A stretch of 64,000 bases of DNA from Rhodococcus jostii RHA1 (lineage in GTDB: Bacteria > Actinomycetota > Actinomycetes > Mycobacteriales > Mycobacteriaceae): NCBI RefSeq assembly GCF_000014565.1, contig NC_008268.1, positions 7,320,501 to 7,384,500 on the forward strand, given 5' to 3'. Both the position numbers and the translations under genes were made by a program. The notes below the pieces were generated by a model. It did not search any database and was not told where the DNA came from. It saw only the letters and a list, made by a program, of their open reading frames with translations. How positions within the stretch are numbered: position 1 is the first letter of the stretch; each line of letters starts with the position of its first letter. Positions 48,263-57,662 of this stretch are shown piece after piece.

Positions 48263-49471
48263 CTACTTGGCTCCATCGAAGTTCGGGTTCTCCCAGATCA
48301 CGGTTCCGCCCATGCCCAGACCGATGCACATCGTGGTCAGGCCGTAGCGGACGTCGGGGCGCTGGGCGAACTGGCGGGACAGCTGGGTCATCAGGCGGAC
48401 ACCGGAGGACGCGAGGGGGTGGCCGCACGCGATGGCACCGCCCCACTGGTTGACTCGCGGATCGTCGTCGGCGATGCCGTAGTGCTCGAGGAACGCGAGA
48501 ACCTGAACGGCGAAGGCCTCGTTGATCTCGAACAGGCCGATGTCCTCGATCTTCAGACCGGTACGGCCCAGCAGTTTCTCGGTGGCCGGCACCGGGCCGA
48601 TGCCCATGACGGCGGGGTCGACGCCCTGGAACGCGAATCCGACCATGCGCATGCCGATCGGCAGTCCGAGTTCGAGCGCGGTGTCCTCACCGGCGAGGAG
48701 GGCCGCGGTCGCGCCGTCGTTCAGACCGGCCGCGTTACCCGCGGTGATGCGGCCCGCGGGACGGAACGGCGTCTTCAGCTTGGCGAGGTCCTCGAGCGTG
48801 GTGCCCGGTCGCGGCGGCTCGTCCTCGGTGGCCAGGCCCCAGCCCGCGGCGGAGCGGGTGGCGACGGGCACGAGGGTGTCGGCGATGAAGCCGGCCTTGC
48901 GGGCGGCCTCGTACTTGTTCTGGCTCGCGACGGCGTACGCGTCGGTGCGGTCCTTGGTGATGGTCGGGAACCGGTCGTGCAGGTTCTCGGCCGTGTTGCC
49001 CATGACGAGGGCGCTGGGGTCGACGAGGCGGTCGGCGAGGAACCGGGGGTTCGGGTCTGCGCCCTCGCCCATCGGGTGGCGGCCCATGTGCTCGACGCCG
49101 CCCGCGATCACTACGTCGTACTGGCCGAAGCCGATGCCCGACGCGGTGGTGGTGACGGACGTCATGGCGCCGGCGCACATGCGGTCGATCGCGAAACCGG
49201 GGACGGTCTCGGGGAGCCCGGCCAGGATCGCGGAGGTGCGGCCGATGGTGAGACCCTGATCGCCCGTCTGCGTGGTCGCGGCGATGGCGACCTCGTCGAT
49301 GCGCGCGGGGTCGAGCTGCGGGTTGCGGCGAAGCAGCTCGCGGATGGTCTTGACGACGAGGTCGTCCGCACGGGTCTCCGCGTAGATGCCCTTGGGGCCG
49401 GCCTTGCCGAACGGAGTGCGGATGCCGTCGACGAACACGACGTTGCGTTGAGTTGTGGTGGATGGAGCCAC
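48263..49471 (-). CDS. fadA: Acetyl-CoA acyltransferase (thiolase) FadA
   Basis: A 402-residue thiolase that cleaves 3-ketoacyl-CoA in the last step of beta-oxidation. The nucleophilic Cys is in DRMCAGAMTS, the catalytic His in NEAFAVQ and CGHPLASSG, and the second Cys in MCIGLGMGGT. The start chosen is the GTG at 49471 with AGGAGG seven bases ahead; an in-frame ATG at 49510 would add 13 non-conserved residues. First gene of fadA-fadB. Confidence 0.95.
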   Translation of the reverse strand: MAPSTTTQRNVVFVDGIRTPFGKAGPKGIYAETRADDLVVKTIRELLRRNPQLDPARIDEVAIAATTQTGDQGLTIGRTSAILAGLPETVPGFAIDRMCAGAMTSVTTTASGIGFGQYDVVIAGGVEHMGRHPMGEGADPNPRFLADRLVDPSALVMGNTAENLHDRFPTITKDRTDAYAVASQNKYEAARKAGFIADTLVPVATRSAAGWGLATEDEPPRPGTTLEDLAKLKTPFRPAGRITAGNAAGLNDGATAALLAGEDTALELGLPIGMRMVGFAFQGVDPAVMGIGPVPATEKLLGRTGLKIEDIGLFEINEAFAVQVLAFLEHYGIADDDPRVNQWGGAIACGHPLASSGVRLMTQLSRQFAQRPDVRYGLTTMCIGLGMGGTVIWENPNFDGAK

Positions 49472-49616
49472 GCGAATTCCTCCTGATGGAGCAGTTTGGT
49501 TCCGGATCACGGCCAGGCGTCCGGCCTCCAGACCAGCGTACCCCTACCGTTACTCACGGGTAACTTAATGGGTACCTCATCGGGAATTCACGCGCTCACC
49601 CCGCGCGTGCAGTCGA

Positions 49617-50906
49617 TCAGTCGTCGCCGGAACCCTTCTGCTCGGCGGCGGAGAGCAGCGCGCTCGCCAGTACGGGCACCGTCAGCATCCGCTGCCATGG
49701 GCGGGCACCGCCCGCGTCGAGCACCCGGTCGATCGCCGACTCGACGTCGCCGCCCTCGGGGGCCGACCAGTCCCAGCACAACCTGCGGACGAGTTCCGGG
49801 GTCACCAGGTTCTCCACCGGCACCGACACCTCCGTACCGAGAGCGGCCAGCGCGGCGCGGGCCGCCGTCAGCCGCTCGGCGGCGTCGGGGTCGTGCCGCG
49901 CCCACCGACTCGCCGGCGGCGGTCCCGTGAACGGCGGGGTCTTCGGAGGCAGTTCCGTGTCCGGCAGTGCCCGGGCATCCTCGAGCGCCTGTAGCCAGAT
50001 CCGGGAGTGCCGCCGCTGACGGGGACCGCCGAACACGGGCAGCGCCCGCAGTGCCTCGATGCTCCGCGGGTCCTTCGTCGCGGCGTCGATGATCGCCGCA
50101 TCCGGCAGGACCCGGCTGGGGGAGACGTCGCGTTTGCGGGCGAGGTCCTCGCGGGCCTGCCACAGCGAACGGGCGGCGGCGAGTTGCCGCTGCGTCTTCA
50201 GCGACGTGATGTGCGACGTCCGCCGCCAGCGGTCGGCCTTGGGCTTCGGGGGCCCCGCGAGCCGGATGTGCTCGAATTCCTGTGCAGCCCACTCGCTCTT
50301 GCCCTGCTCGTCGAGTTCCGCGGCCATCACGTTCCGCAACTCGACGAGAACCTCGACGTCGAGGGCCGCGTAGTTTAGCCAGGAATCGGGCAGCGGCCGC
50401 TTCGACCAGTCGGCGGCGCCGTGGCCCTTCCGCAGTTCGAGGCCCAGCGTCCGCTCGACGATCGCGGCGAGACCGACCCGTTCGAACCCGGCGAGGCGCC
50501 CCGCCAGTTCGGTGTCGAACAGTGTCGCCGGCGCCAGGCCGATCTCCGCGAGCCCCGGCAGATCCTGGTCCGCGGAGTGCAGGATCCACTCCAGCGGGTT
50601 GATCACCTCCGCCAGCGGGGCGAGATCGGCGGCGGTGGGGATCGGGTCGAGGAGCACCGTCCCCGCACCTTCCCGGCGCAACTGCACGAGATACGCCCGC
50701 GCCGAATAGCGGAAGCCGGACGCCCGCTCGGCGTCGACCGCCAGCGGGCCGGTGCCCTCGCTCAGCGCGGCCGCGGCCTTCGCGACACCCTCCGCCGTGG
50801 TCACGACGTCGGGCACGCCGTCCCGGGGTGCGAGCAGGGGAACGATCTGCCGGCCGGGCTCTTCGGCAGGGCCGGGTGACGAGGCGTCGTCGGTGACTTC
50901 GGACAT
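49617..50906 (-). CDS. rnd: RNase D-like 3'-5' exonuclease with HRDC domain
   Basis: A 429-residue protein, Rv2681 counterpart. The DEDD exonuclease domain covers residues 35-220. Exo I reads PLAVDAERASGFRY, Exo II includes ILHSADQDLPGL and Exo III LPDSWLNYAALDVEVLVEL. An HRDC helical domain follows at about 245-325. It probably trims the 3' end of tRNA or other stable RNA. In M. tuberculosis the next gene is the DUF3000 homologue; here two lipid genes intervene. Confidence 0.9.
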   Translation of the reverse strand: MSEVTDDASSPGPAEEPGRQIVPLLAPRDGVPDVVTTAEGVAKAAAALSEGTGPLAVDAERASGFRYSARAYLVQLRREGAGTVLLDPIPTAADLAPLAEVINPLEWILHSADQDLPGLAEIGLAPATLFDTELAGRLAGFERVGLAAIVERTLGLELRKGHGAADWSKRPLPDSWLNYAALDVEVLVELRNVMAAELDEQGKSEWAAQEFEHIRLAGPPKPKADRWRRTSHITSLKTQRQLAAARSLWQAREDLARKRDVSPSRVLPDAAIIDAATKDPRSIEALRALPVFGGPRQRRHSRIWLQALEDARALPDTELPPKTPPFTGPPPASRWARHDPDAAERLTAARAALAALGTEVSVPVENLVTPELVRRLCWDWSAPEGGDVESAIDRVLDAGGARPWQRMLTVPVLASALLSAAEQKGSGDD

Positions 50907-50955
50907 GACAGCTGACTCTACGTCGCTTCGGGATTCCCGCAGCGCACCGGCGGGT

Positions 50956-52350
50956 TCACGACCGGTTCCCCGCTGCCTCGACGAGCTCGTCCAATGCCGC
51001 GGGAAACGCGTCGACGAGGTCCCAGAGGTGGGGTGCGAGTTCCGGGCAGCTCATCAGGCCGACGTCGAGCTGACCGTTCAGCGACATCACCGTCACGTTG
51101 AGCCCGGCGCCATGGAAGATCGGGCCCAGCGGATACATCGCCTTGATCAGGGCACCCAGGAAATACAGCGGGACCGACGGCCCGGGCACGTTGGAGATCA
51201 CCAGGTTGTGGACCACCGGATGCCGTTCCGCCAGGCCGAGGGTCGAGTAGAGGCGCATGGCGGTGCCGAACACGGCCTGCCCGGCGAACTGGGACCAGTC
51301 CTGCAGCAGGCTCGCGCCGAGGGTTTCGTTGTGTTCCTTCGACGTCGAGTTGTGCTCGCCGATCGCGAGCAGGCGTTCGGCCGGATCCTCGATCTGGGTG
51401 CCGAGTTGGGTGAACATGCCGGACACCTGGTTGGTGCCCGGCCGGTCCGACTTTCCGTGGACCGAGACCGGGACGATGGCGACCAGCGACTTGTCGGGCA
51501 GCTCCCGGCGGTCCTGCAGGTATTTGCGCAGTGCGCCCGAGCACAGTGCGAGCACCACGTCGTTGACCTTGACGTCGAACGCGTCCTTGACCGTCTTGAC
51601 CTTCTCGAGGTCGAGCTGGGTGAACGCGAGATTGCGGTGACTGGTCAACGTGCCGTTCAGGGACGTGCGCGGCGCGGTGAACGGCGCGGGCATCGCCGCA
51701 CCGCGGCGGGCCCGGCCGATCCAGCGGGGCAGCAGTGTCAGGCTCTGCGGGACGATCCTCAGCAGTTTCGCGGGCCGGGACGCGACGGCGAGCAGCCCGC
51801 CGACGGCGATGTCGAGCGTGCTGGCCTGCCCCGCGCTCTCGGCGGAGTCGTCGGGGCCGGGGCGTGGTGCGTCCGGTTCGAGGCCGCACAGCTGGGCCAT
51901 CATGTTGGCGCCGGTGATGCCGTCGACCCCGGCGTGGTGCATCTTCGACATGACGGCGACGGAACCGTCCTCGAGGCCCTCGATCACCCACATCTCCCAC
52001 AGCGGCCGGGCGCGGTCGAGGGGAATGCCTGCGATGTCGCCACACAGTTCGGCCAGCTCGTCGCGGCCGCCGGGGGCGGGGAGCGCGACGCGGTGGCAGT
52101 GCCGGTCGATGTCGAAGTCGGTGTCCTCGACCCACACGGGGTGGTCGAGGTTGAACTTCGAGTCCTGCAGCTTGCGCCGGAACGAGGGAATCGCCTCGGT
52201 GCGCGCGCCGAGTTCCGCCTTGAGCTGGGCGAACGTGTAGCCGCCCGGAACCGTCGACACGTCGAGAACGATGACTCCGCAGACGTGGAGGAGTTGCGTC
52301 GACGTTTCGAGGTAGAGGAAGGATGCGTCGAGACCGCTGAGTCGCTGCAT
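50956..52350 (-). CDS. Wax ester synthase/acyl-CoA:diacylglycerol acyltransferase (WS/DGAT)
   Basis: A 464-residue acyltransferase that makes triacylglycerol or wax esters for storage. The active-site HHxxxDG is KMHHAGVDGITG at about residues 140-150, and the C-terminal NVPGPSVPLYFLGA is the second family signature. LSGLDASFLYLE at the N-terminus is typical. The ATG at 52350 lies ten bases beyond a KstR-like palindrome, so its transcription is probably repressed by a KstR-type regulator. The lipase gene diverges from the same 165-bp region. Confidence 0.93.
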   Translation of the reverse strand: MQRLSGLDASFLYLETSTQLLHVCGVIVLDVSTVPGGYTFAQLKAELGARTEAIPSFRRKLQDSKFNLDHPVWVEDTDFDIDRHCHRVALPAPGGRDELAELCGDIAGIPLDRARPLWEMWVIEGLEDGSVAVMSKMHHAGVDGITGANMMAQLCGLEPDAPRPGPDDSAESAGQASTLDIAVGGLLAVASRPAKLLRIVPQSLTLLPRWIGRARRGAAMPAPFTAPRTSLNGTLTSHRNLAFTQLDLEKVKTVKDAFDVKVNDVVLALCSGALRKYLQDRRELPDKSLVAIVPVSVHGKSDRPGTNQVSGMFTQLGTQIEDPAERLLAIGEHNSTSKEHNETLGASLLQDWSQFAGQAVFGTAMRLYSTLGLAERHPVVHNLVISNVPGPSVPLYFLGALIKAMYPLGPIFHGAGLNVTVMSLNGQLDVGLMSCPELAPHLWDLVDAFPAALDELVEAAGNRS

Positions 52351-52360
52351 GTCCTGATAC

Positions 52361-52374
52361 TAGAACACGTTCTA
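52361..52374 (-). promoter_or_regulatory. KstR-like operator at the WS/DGAT gene
   Basis: TAGAACACGTTCTA fits the KstR consensus TnnAACnnGTTnnA at every fixed position. It is ten bases ahead of the WS/DGAT ATG and overlaps a possible -10 TAGTAT on the minus strand. Confidence 0.7.
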
Positions 52375-52491
52375 GAATGTGGTCCATCGAATCGTGAATC
52401 AACGAGGTCGACGCCGTGGCCCGGCCCGCGAGACGCGGCTCCGTCTCGTTCTCGATCCGGCGTCCGCCGCCGGGGTGGGCAACCGATCGAT

Positions 52492-52505
52492 TAGAACATG
52501 TTCTA
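52492..52505 (+). promoter_or_regulatory. KstR-like operator at the lipase gene
   Basis: TAGAACATGTTCTA is a perfect palindrome of the same type, ten bases ahead of the lipase ATG. The two sites are thus placed symmetrically at the two divergent starts. Confidence 0.7.
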
Positions 52506-52515
52506 CGGTTGAGGT

Positions 52516-53766
52516 ATGACCCGAGGCTTCGTTCTCCGGCAGGCCGTCGGCGCCGCACTCGCCGCCAACGCCCTGCGTCCCCTGCCCGGTGCGCCCACGT
52601 CGGTGGTCGCGTTCTTCTCAGGGTGGCTCACCACCGAACTCGCACCGCACCTGCTCGCCGTGACCGCCGCCGACGCCGCCCAGCACGCCGCGCGTCACGG
52701 AACGCGAACCCGAAGCGACCGTGTCGGCCTCGCGCTGGCCGCCGCATCCGCCGCCGGGCTCGCCGCCGTGATCGCCACCGGTCGTGGCGCCGGAGCGGAA
52801 GCCGAATCCGCGCTCGTCGAGACGCTCGGCGAGAACTACACCGACCGCGACAGCGCCATCGAACACCCGGGGCGGCCCGTGTGGCGGCAACTCCTCAACC
52901 CGTTCTGGATGCGGAACAAAGCGGTCACCCGGGTCCGCAACCTCGCGTACGGGCCGGGCGGGCGCCGGGCCCGCCTCGACATCTACCACCGGCAGGATCT
53001 GCCGTCGAAGAGCCCGGTCCTCCTGCAGATCCACGGCGGCGGATGGGTGATCGGGAACAAGGATCAACAGGGTCTGCCGCTCATGCTCGAGATGGCCTCG
53101 CGGGGGTGGGTGTGCGCGGCCGTCAACTACCCGCTGTCGCCGAAGGCGAAGTGGCCCGAACACCTGATCGCAATCAAGCAGGCGCTGGCCTGGCTCCGGG
53201 AGCACGTCGAGGAGTACGGCGGCAACCCCGACTTCATCGCCGTCACAGGTGGTTCCGCGGGTGGCCACCTCGCCGCCATGGTGGGACTCACCGCGAACGA
53301 CAGTCACCTGCAGCCGGGGTTCGAGGACGTCGACACGTCCGTTCAGGCGTGTGTCCCGTACTACGGTGTCTACGACATCGCCGGCGACACCGGAATCAAG
53401 GCGGTCCTCCAGCGCGTGCACTCCGGACTGATGCCGATGGTGCTCGGCAAGCACGCCACGTTCCCCGACGACTACCGGGCCGCGTCCCCGCTCGCGCACC
53501 TGCGGGCGGACGCACCGCCGTTCTTCGTGATTCACGGCACGAGCGATTCGCTGATCCCCGTCGCCGAGGCGCGGATCTTCGTCGACGAGCTCCGGCAGGT
53601 GTCCGACAACCCCGTCGTCTACGCCGAATTGAAGGGCGCGCAGCACGCGTTCGACGTGTTCCCCTCGATCCGCAGCATCTCCGTCACGCAGGCGGTCGGG
53701 CGCTTCCTGGAATGGTCGCGCAGCGCCACCACCGACGTGCCCGCGGCGGGCACGGAATCGGCCTGA
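52516..53766 (+). CDS. HSL-family alpha/beta hydrolase (lipase/esterase)
   Basis: A 416-residue hormone-sensitive-lipase-like esterase. The oxyanion motif is QIHGGGWVIG and the nucleophile elbow TGGSAGGHLAAM (GxSxG). The Asp is in HGTSDSLIPV and the His in GAQHAFDVF. The first 110 residues are Ala-rich with hydrophobic stretches and may associate with membrane or lipid. The stop TGA directly abuts the stop of the convergent DUF3000 gene. Divergent from WS/DGAT with a shared KstR-like control region; substrate could be a storage lipid or steroid ester (inference). Confidence 0.9.
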   Translation: MTRGFVLRQAVGAALAANALRPLPGAPTSVVAFFSGWLTTELAPHLLAVTAADAAQHAARHGTRTRSDRVGLALAAASAAGLAAVIATGRGAGAEAESALVETLGENYTDRDSAIEHPGRPVWRQLLNPFWMRNKAVTRVRNLAYGPGGRRARLDIYHRQDLPSKSPVLLQIHGGGWVIGNKDQQGLPLMLEMASRGWVCAAVNYPLSPKAKWPEHLIAIKQALAWLREHVEEYGGNPDFIAVTGGSAGGHLAAMVGLTANDSHLQPGFEDVDTSVQACVPYYGVYDIAGDTGIKAVLQRVHSGLMPMVLGKHATFPDDYRAASPLAHLRADAPPFFVIHGTSDSLIPVAEARIFVDELRQVSDNPVVYAELKGAQHAFDVFPSIRSISVTQAVGRFLEWSRSATTDVPAAGTESA

Positions 53767-54360
53767 CTACTTGCCGCCCAGCGTCCGCAGCTGCGACACC
53801 CCGGCGGGCGGCAGGCCGGCCGCATACGCCAGGACCTCGCAGAACGCCTCGACGTGCGTGGCCAGTTCGACGGACGTCGCCGTCCACGACGCACGCAGTT
53901 CCAGCTGATGCGCATGCGGGGGGCCGGCGATGTCGCCGTAGCGCACCGACGTCGTCGCCGTCACCGTCCCGCCGAGCGCGTTGAGCGGTTCGTGGCGCGA
54001 CTCGAGAGCGTCGACGAGCCAGCTCCACGCCACTTCGGGAAGCAGGGGGTCGGACGCCACGGCGGCGTCGAGATCGGCCTGAATGTAGGCGACCAGCCGC
54101 ATCGTGCCGTTCCAGGCCTCGTCACCCTCGGGGTCGAACAGGAGGATCAACCTGCCGAACGCGTCACCCTCGCTCTGTTCGGCGACGACCCCGGTGTCCT
54201 CGTGCACGACCTCTGCGCCGACGGCGTAGCTGTACGGCGCGAGCCGTTGCGGGGGCCGGATGGGGCCCACCTCGATGTCCGCGCGAACCTGCGCGGAATT
54301 CATCGCTTCGACCGCGGCGCGGAACTCGGCCGGTTCGGCGGGCGATCCCGAAGTCGTCAC
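53767..54360 (-). CDS. DUF3000 family protein
   Basis: A 197-residue cytoplasmic protein, Rv2680 counterpart. Conserved stretches are [15 protein letters not shown] and [20 protein letters not shown], with [14 protein letters not shown] in the middle. I chose the GTG at 54360; the frame is open further but that part reads through the hemE promoter region. Its start is 131 bases from the divergent hemE. Function unknown. Confidence 0.88.
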   Translation of the reverse strand: MTTSGSPAEPAEFRAAVEAMNSAQVRADIEVGPIRPPQRLAPYSYAVGAEVVHEDTGVVAEQSEGDAFGRLILLFDPEGDEAWNGTMRLVAYIQADLDAAVASDPLLPEVAWSWLVDALESRHEPLNALGGTVTATTSVRYGDIAGPPHAHQLELRASWTATSVELATHVEAFCEVLAYAAGLPPAGVSQLRTLGGK

Positions 54361-54491
54361 AGCTCGGGACGTTAGACCCGGACCTACACATCTCGTCGGA
54401 GGCGCGCCGAGCAGGGCCGATCGGCGGCGGAGTCCCGGCATGGCAGCATGAGAGCTGCCGAAATTCGAGCAGGCAGAGAGCGCGAGGACCG

Positions 54492-55589
54492 ATGAGCGGG
54501 TTGGAAAGCACCAATGCAGGCATGAGCGAACGGGCGACGTACGCCGCGAGGCGGGTGCTCCCCGACGCACCCCTCCTGGCGGCCGCGGAAGGCCGTACCC
54601 CCGGCCGTCGCCCGGTGTGGTTCATGCGGCAGGCAGGCCGCTCGCTTCCCGAATACCGCGAGATCCGGTCGGGGATCGGCATGCTCGAGTCGTGCTTCGA
54701 TCCGGCACTCGTCTGCGAGATCACCATGCAGCCGGTGCGCAGGCACGGCGTCGACGCCGCGATCCTGTTCTCCGACATCGTGGTGCCGCTCAAGGCCGCC
54801 GGGATCGATCTCGACATCGTCGCCGGCACCGGTCCCGTCGTCGCGAACCCGGTCCGGTCGATCGCCGACGTCGCCGCCCTGCCGCGCCTCGTGCCGGAAG
54901 AGGTCGGCGCCGTCGCGCAGGCCGTGCAGCTGCTCACCGCGGAACTCGGGTCGACGCCGCTGATCGGCTTCGCCGGAGCCCCGTTCACCCTCGCCTCGTA
55001 CCTGGTGGAGGGCGGTCCGAGTCGCAATCACGAGCGCACGAAGGCGCTGATGCACTCCGACCCCCGCACGTGGCACGCGCTGCTCGGCACCCTCGCCGAC
55101 ACCACCATCACCTTCCTGCAGACCCAGCTGCGCGCCGGTGTCGACGCGATCCAGCTGTTCGACTCGTGGGCCGGCGCGCTGTCCCTCGCCGAGTACCGGG
55201 AATTCGTGCTGCCCCACTCCGAGCGGGTGTTCGCCGAGGTGGAGAGCGCGAAGGTGCCGCGTATCCACTTCGGTGTCGGAACCGGTGAACTGCTCGGCGC
55301 GATGGGCGAAGCGGGCGCCGACGTGGTGGGCGTCGACTGGCGCATCCCGCTGGATGTGGCGGCGCGCCGGGTCGGCCCGGGCAAGGCGCTCCAGGGCAAC
55401 CTCGACCCCGCGGTGCTGTTCGCGGGGCCGGCGGCCGTCGAGAAGCAGGTCCGCCGCATCACCGCGGAAGCCGACGCCGCCCTCGCCGCCGGCGCCACGG
55501 GACACATCTTCAACCTCGGGCACGGCGTGCTGCCCGACACCGACCCGGGTGCGCTGACCGCGCTGGTCGAGCTGGTGCACTCGCTGTGA
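54492..55589 (+). CDS. hemE: Uroporphyrinogen decarboxylase
   Basis: A 365-residue enzyme converting uroporphyrinogen III to coproporphyrinogen III in the cytoplasm. The N-terminal signature [15 protein letters not shown] holds the substrate-binding Arg residues, [10 protein letters not shown] the key Asp, and [13 protein letters not shown] the second signature. [13 protein letters not shown], then NLDPAVL and FNLGHGVLP complete the family. The ATG at 54492 has GAGG ahead; an ATG ten codons on is possible. hemY overlaps its stop by four bases. Confidence 0.96.
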   Translation: MSGLESTNAGMSERATYAARRVLPDAPLLAAAEGRTPGRRPVWFMRQAGRSLPEYREIRSGIGMLESCFDPALVCEITMQPVRRHGVDAAILFSDIVVPLKAAGIDLDIVAGTGPVVANPVRSIADVAALPRLVPEEVGAVAQAVQLLTAELGSTPLIGFAGAPFTLASYLVEGGPSRNHERTKALMHSDPRTWHALLGTLADTTITFLQTQLRAGVDAIQLFDSWAGALSLAEYREFVLPHSERVFAEVESAKVPRIHFGVGTGELLGAMGEAGADVVGVDWRIPLDVAARRVGPGKALQGNLDPAVLFAGPAAVEKQVRRITAEADAALAAGATGHIFNLGHGVLPDTDPGALTALVELVHSL

Positions 55590-56947
55590 CGGGGTCGTCG
55601 CCGAACGTTCTCGTCGTCGGCGGCGGCATCTCCGGGCTCGTCGCCGCGTACCGGCTGCGGCAACGGCTCGGCGCCGATGCCCGGATCATCCTCGCCGACG
55701 GCGCGGAACGGCTCGGCGGCAAGCTACGCACGGTGGACCTGGCGGGGGAACCCGTCGACGTCGGGGCGGAAGCCTTCATCGCGCGGCGGCCGGAACTCCC
55801 GGCCCTGCTCGGCGAACTCGGCCTCTCCGACCAGCTGGTGTATCCGGCGGGACTGCGGCCGCTCATCTGGTCCGAGGACGCGCTGCACCCGCTGCCGGCC
55901 GACACCCTCATGGGGATACCGGCGGAGGGAAACAGCCTGCGCGGTCTCGTCGACGACCGGACGCTCGCGCGCATGGCGGGGGAGCGGACGGTGCCTTTCG
56001 ACTGGACACCGGGCGCCGACGTCGCCGTCGGTGCACTGGTCGGCGACCGGTTCGGCGCGCAGGTGGTCCAGCGGTCGGTGGATCCGCTTCTCGGAGGGGT
56101 CTATTCGGGTCTCGCGGACACCATCGGCGTGCGCGCCGCCCTGCCCACTCTCGCGGCGGCGCTCGACCGCGGCGCCACGAGCCTGTCCGCGGCCGTGGCG
56201 GACGCCCTCCCCGCCCCCACCCCCGGGCCCGTGTTCGGGGCGCTGCGCGACGGCTACGGCGTCCTGCTGCGCGCCCTGACGGAGGCCGCGTCGGTGGAGA
56301 TCGTGCACGAGCGGATCCGGACACTCGGCCGGGACGGCGACGGCTGGTCGGCGGACCTCGTGGGCCGCGTCGACGGGGTCGTCCTCGCCGTGCCCGCCCC
56401 GCAACTCGCCGACCTGCTCGCCGGCATCGCCCCCCGCGCGTCGGCGGCCGCCGCGGACATCCCATTGGCCTCCTCGGCGGTCGTCGCGCTGGCGCTGCCG
56501 ATCCGGGTCGACCTCCCGCAGAACTCCGGGATCCTCGTCGCCACCGACGCCACGCTCGGCGCGAAAGCGTTCACCCTGTCGAGCCGCAAGTGGCCCCACC
56601 TCGCCGAGCGGGAGGTGACCCTCGTCCGGGCGTCGTTCGGCCGGTTCGGCGACGCCGCCGTCGTCGACGCACCCGACGACGAGCTGATCGCCGCCGCCCG
56701 GCGGGACCTCGCGACCGTCACCGGGGTGTCCGCGGAACCCGTCGCGGTACACGTCCAGCGCTGGCACGGCGGCCTGCCGCAGTACGGTCCCGGCCATCTC
56801 GACCGGGTGGCGGTGATCGAGCAGGAAGTCGCAGGTCTGGACGGTCTCGAGGTGTCCGGGGCACTCCTCCACGGGGTCGGTGTTCCCGCGTGTGTGGCCG
56901 CTGCGACGACGGCGGCTGCACGGCTCGCCGGGCGAGTGGCACGATAG
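55586..56947 (+). CDS. hemY: Coproporphyrinogen III oxidase CgoX (HemY type)
   Basis: A 453-residue FAD enzyme of the protoporphyrinogen/coproporphyrinogen oxidase family. The FAD fold is [17 protein letters not shown], with [20 protein letters not shown] following, and the C-terminal [17 protein letters not shown] closes the FAD site. In monoderm actinobacteria this enzyme oxidises coproporphyrinogen III to coproporphyrin III. The GTG start overlaps the hemE stop (GTGA). Ferrochelatase is not in the window. Confidence 0.95.
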   Translation: MTGSSPNVLVVGGGISGLVAAYRLRQRLGADARIILADGAERLGGKLRTVDLAGEPVDVGAEAFIARRPELPALLGELGLSDQLVYPAGLRPLIWSEDALHPLPADTLMGIPAEGNSLRGLVDDRTLARMAGERTVPFDWTPGADVAVGALVGDRFGAQVVQRSVDPLLGGVYSGLADTIGVRAALPTLAAALDRGATSLSAAVADALPAPTPGPVFGALRDGYGVLLRALTEAASVEIVHERIRTLGRDGDGWSADLVGRVDGVVLAVPAPQLADLLAGIAPRASAAAADIPLASSAVVALALPIRVDLPQNSGILVATDATLGAKAFTLSSRKWPHLAEREVTLVRASFGRFGDAAVVDAPDDELIAAARRDLATVTGVSAEPVAVHVQRWHGGLPQYGPGHLDRVAVIEQEVAGLDGLEVSGALLHGVGVPACVAAATTAAARLAGRVAR

Positions 56948-56951
56948 ACCC

Positions 56952-57647
56952 ATGGCACGCCTCGACTTCGACGCATTGAACTCTGAAATCCGCTACCTCA
57001 TGTTCTCGGTGTTCCAGGTGGAACCCGGTGTACTCGGGGACGACCGGGAAGCTGTGATCAAGGAGGCGCGGATCTTCTTCGAAGGTCAGGCCGACAAGGG
57101 TGTCGTGGTGCGCGGGCTCTACGACGTGGCCGGCCTGCGAGCCGACGCCGACTTCATGATCTGGACGCACTCGCCCAGCATCGAAGCCCTCCAGGCCACC
57201 TACGCCGACTTCCGCCGCACCACCGCACTGGGCCGCGCGAGCAAGCCCGTGTGGAGCAACGTGGCGTGCCACCGGCCCGCCGAATTCAACAAGAGCCACA
57301 TTCCGGCGTTCCTGGCCGGTGAGGACCCGGGCAACTACATCTGCGTGTACCCGTTCGTCCGCTCCTACGAGTGGTACCTGCTGCCCGACGAGGAGCGGCG
57401 CAAGATGCTCGCCGACCACGGTATGGCGGCCCGCACGTACAAGGACGTCCGCGCCAACACCGTGCCCTCGTTCGCGCTCGGCGACTACGAGTGGATTCTC
57501 GCGTTCGAGGCGCCCGAGCTGTACCGCATCGTCGACCTCATGCGCGACCTGCGTGCCACCGAGGCCCGCCTGCACGTCCGCGAGGAGGTGCCCTTCTTCA
57601 CCGGCCCGCGGGTGGATGTGGAGAAGCTGATCACCGCTCTGCCGTGA
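56952..57647 (+). CDS. hemQ: Coproheme decarboxylase HemQ (ChdC)
   Basis: A 231-residue chlorite-dismutase-fold protein that decarboxylates coproheme to heme b, the last step of the coproporphyrin-dependent route. Catalytic Tyr lies in [13 protein letters not shown] and the proximal His in [13 protein letters not shown]. The distal pocket lacks the Arg of true chlorite dismutases in this region and has SFALGDYEW as in ChdC. The ATG at 56952 follows the hemY stop by four bases, completing the hemE-hemY-hemQ operon. Confidence 0.95.
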   Translation: MARLDFDALNSEIRYLMFSVFQVEPGVLGDDREAVIKEARIFFEGQADKGVVVRGLYDVAGLRADADFMIWTHSPSIEALQATYADFRRTTALGRASKPVWSNVACHRPAEFNKSHIPAFLAGEDPGNYICVYPFVRSYEWYLLPDEERRKMLADHGMAARTYKDVRANTVPSFALGDYEWILAFEAPELYRIVDLMRDLRATEARLHVREEVPFFTGPRVDVEKLITALP

Positions 57648-57662
57648 TCTGACACAGCACCG

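Noticed and set aside
46112..49486. Very long open frame on the plus strand opposite fadB and fadA
   Set aside because: High-GC codon bias keeps this antisense frame open. Its translation is low-complexity Arg/Gly/Asp-rich with no domain, while the minus strand encodes two textbook enzymes.
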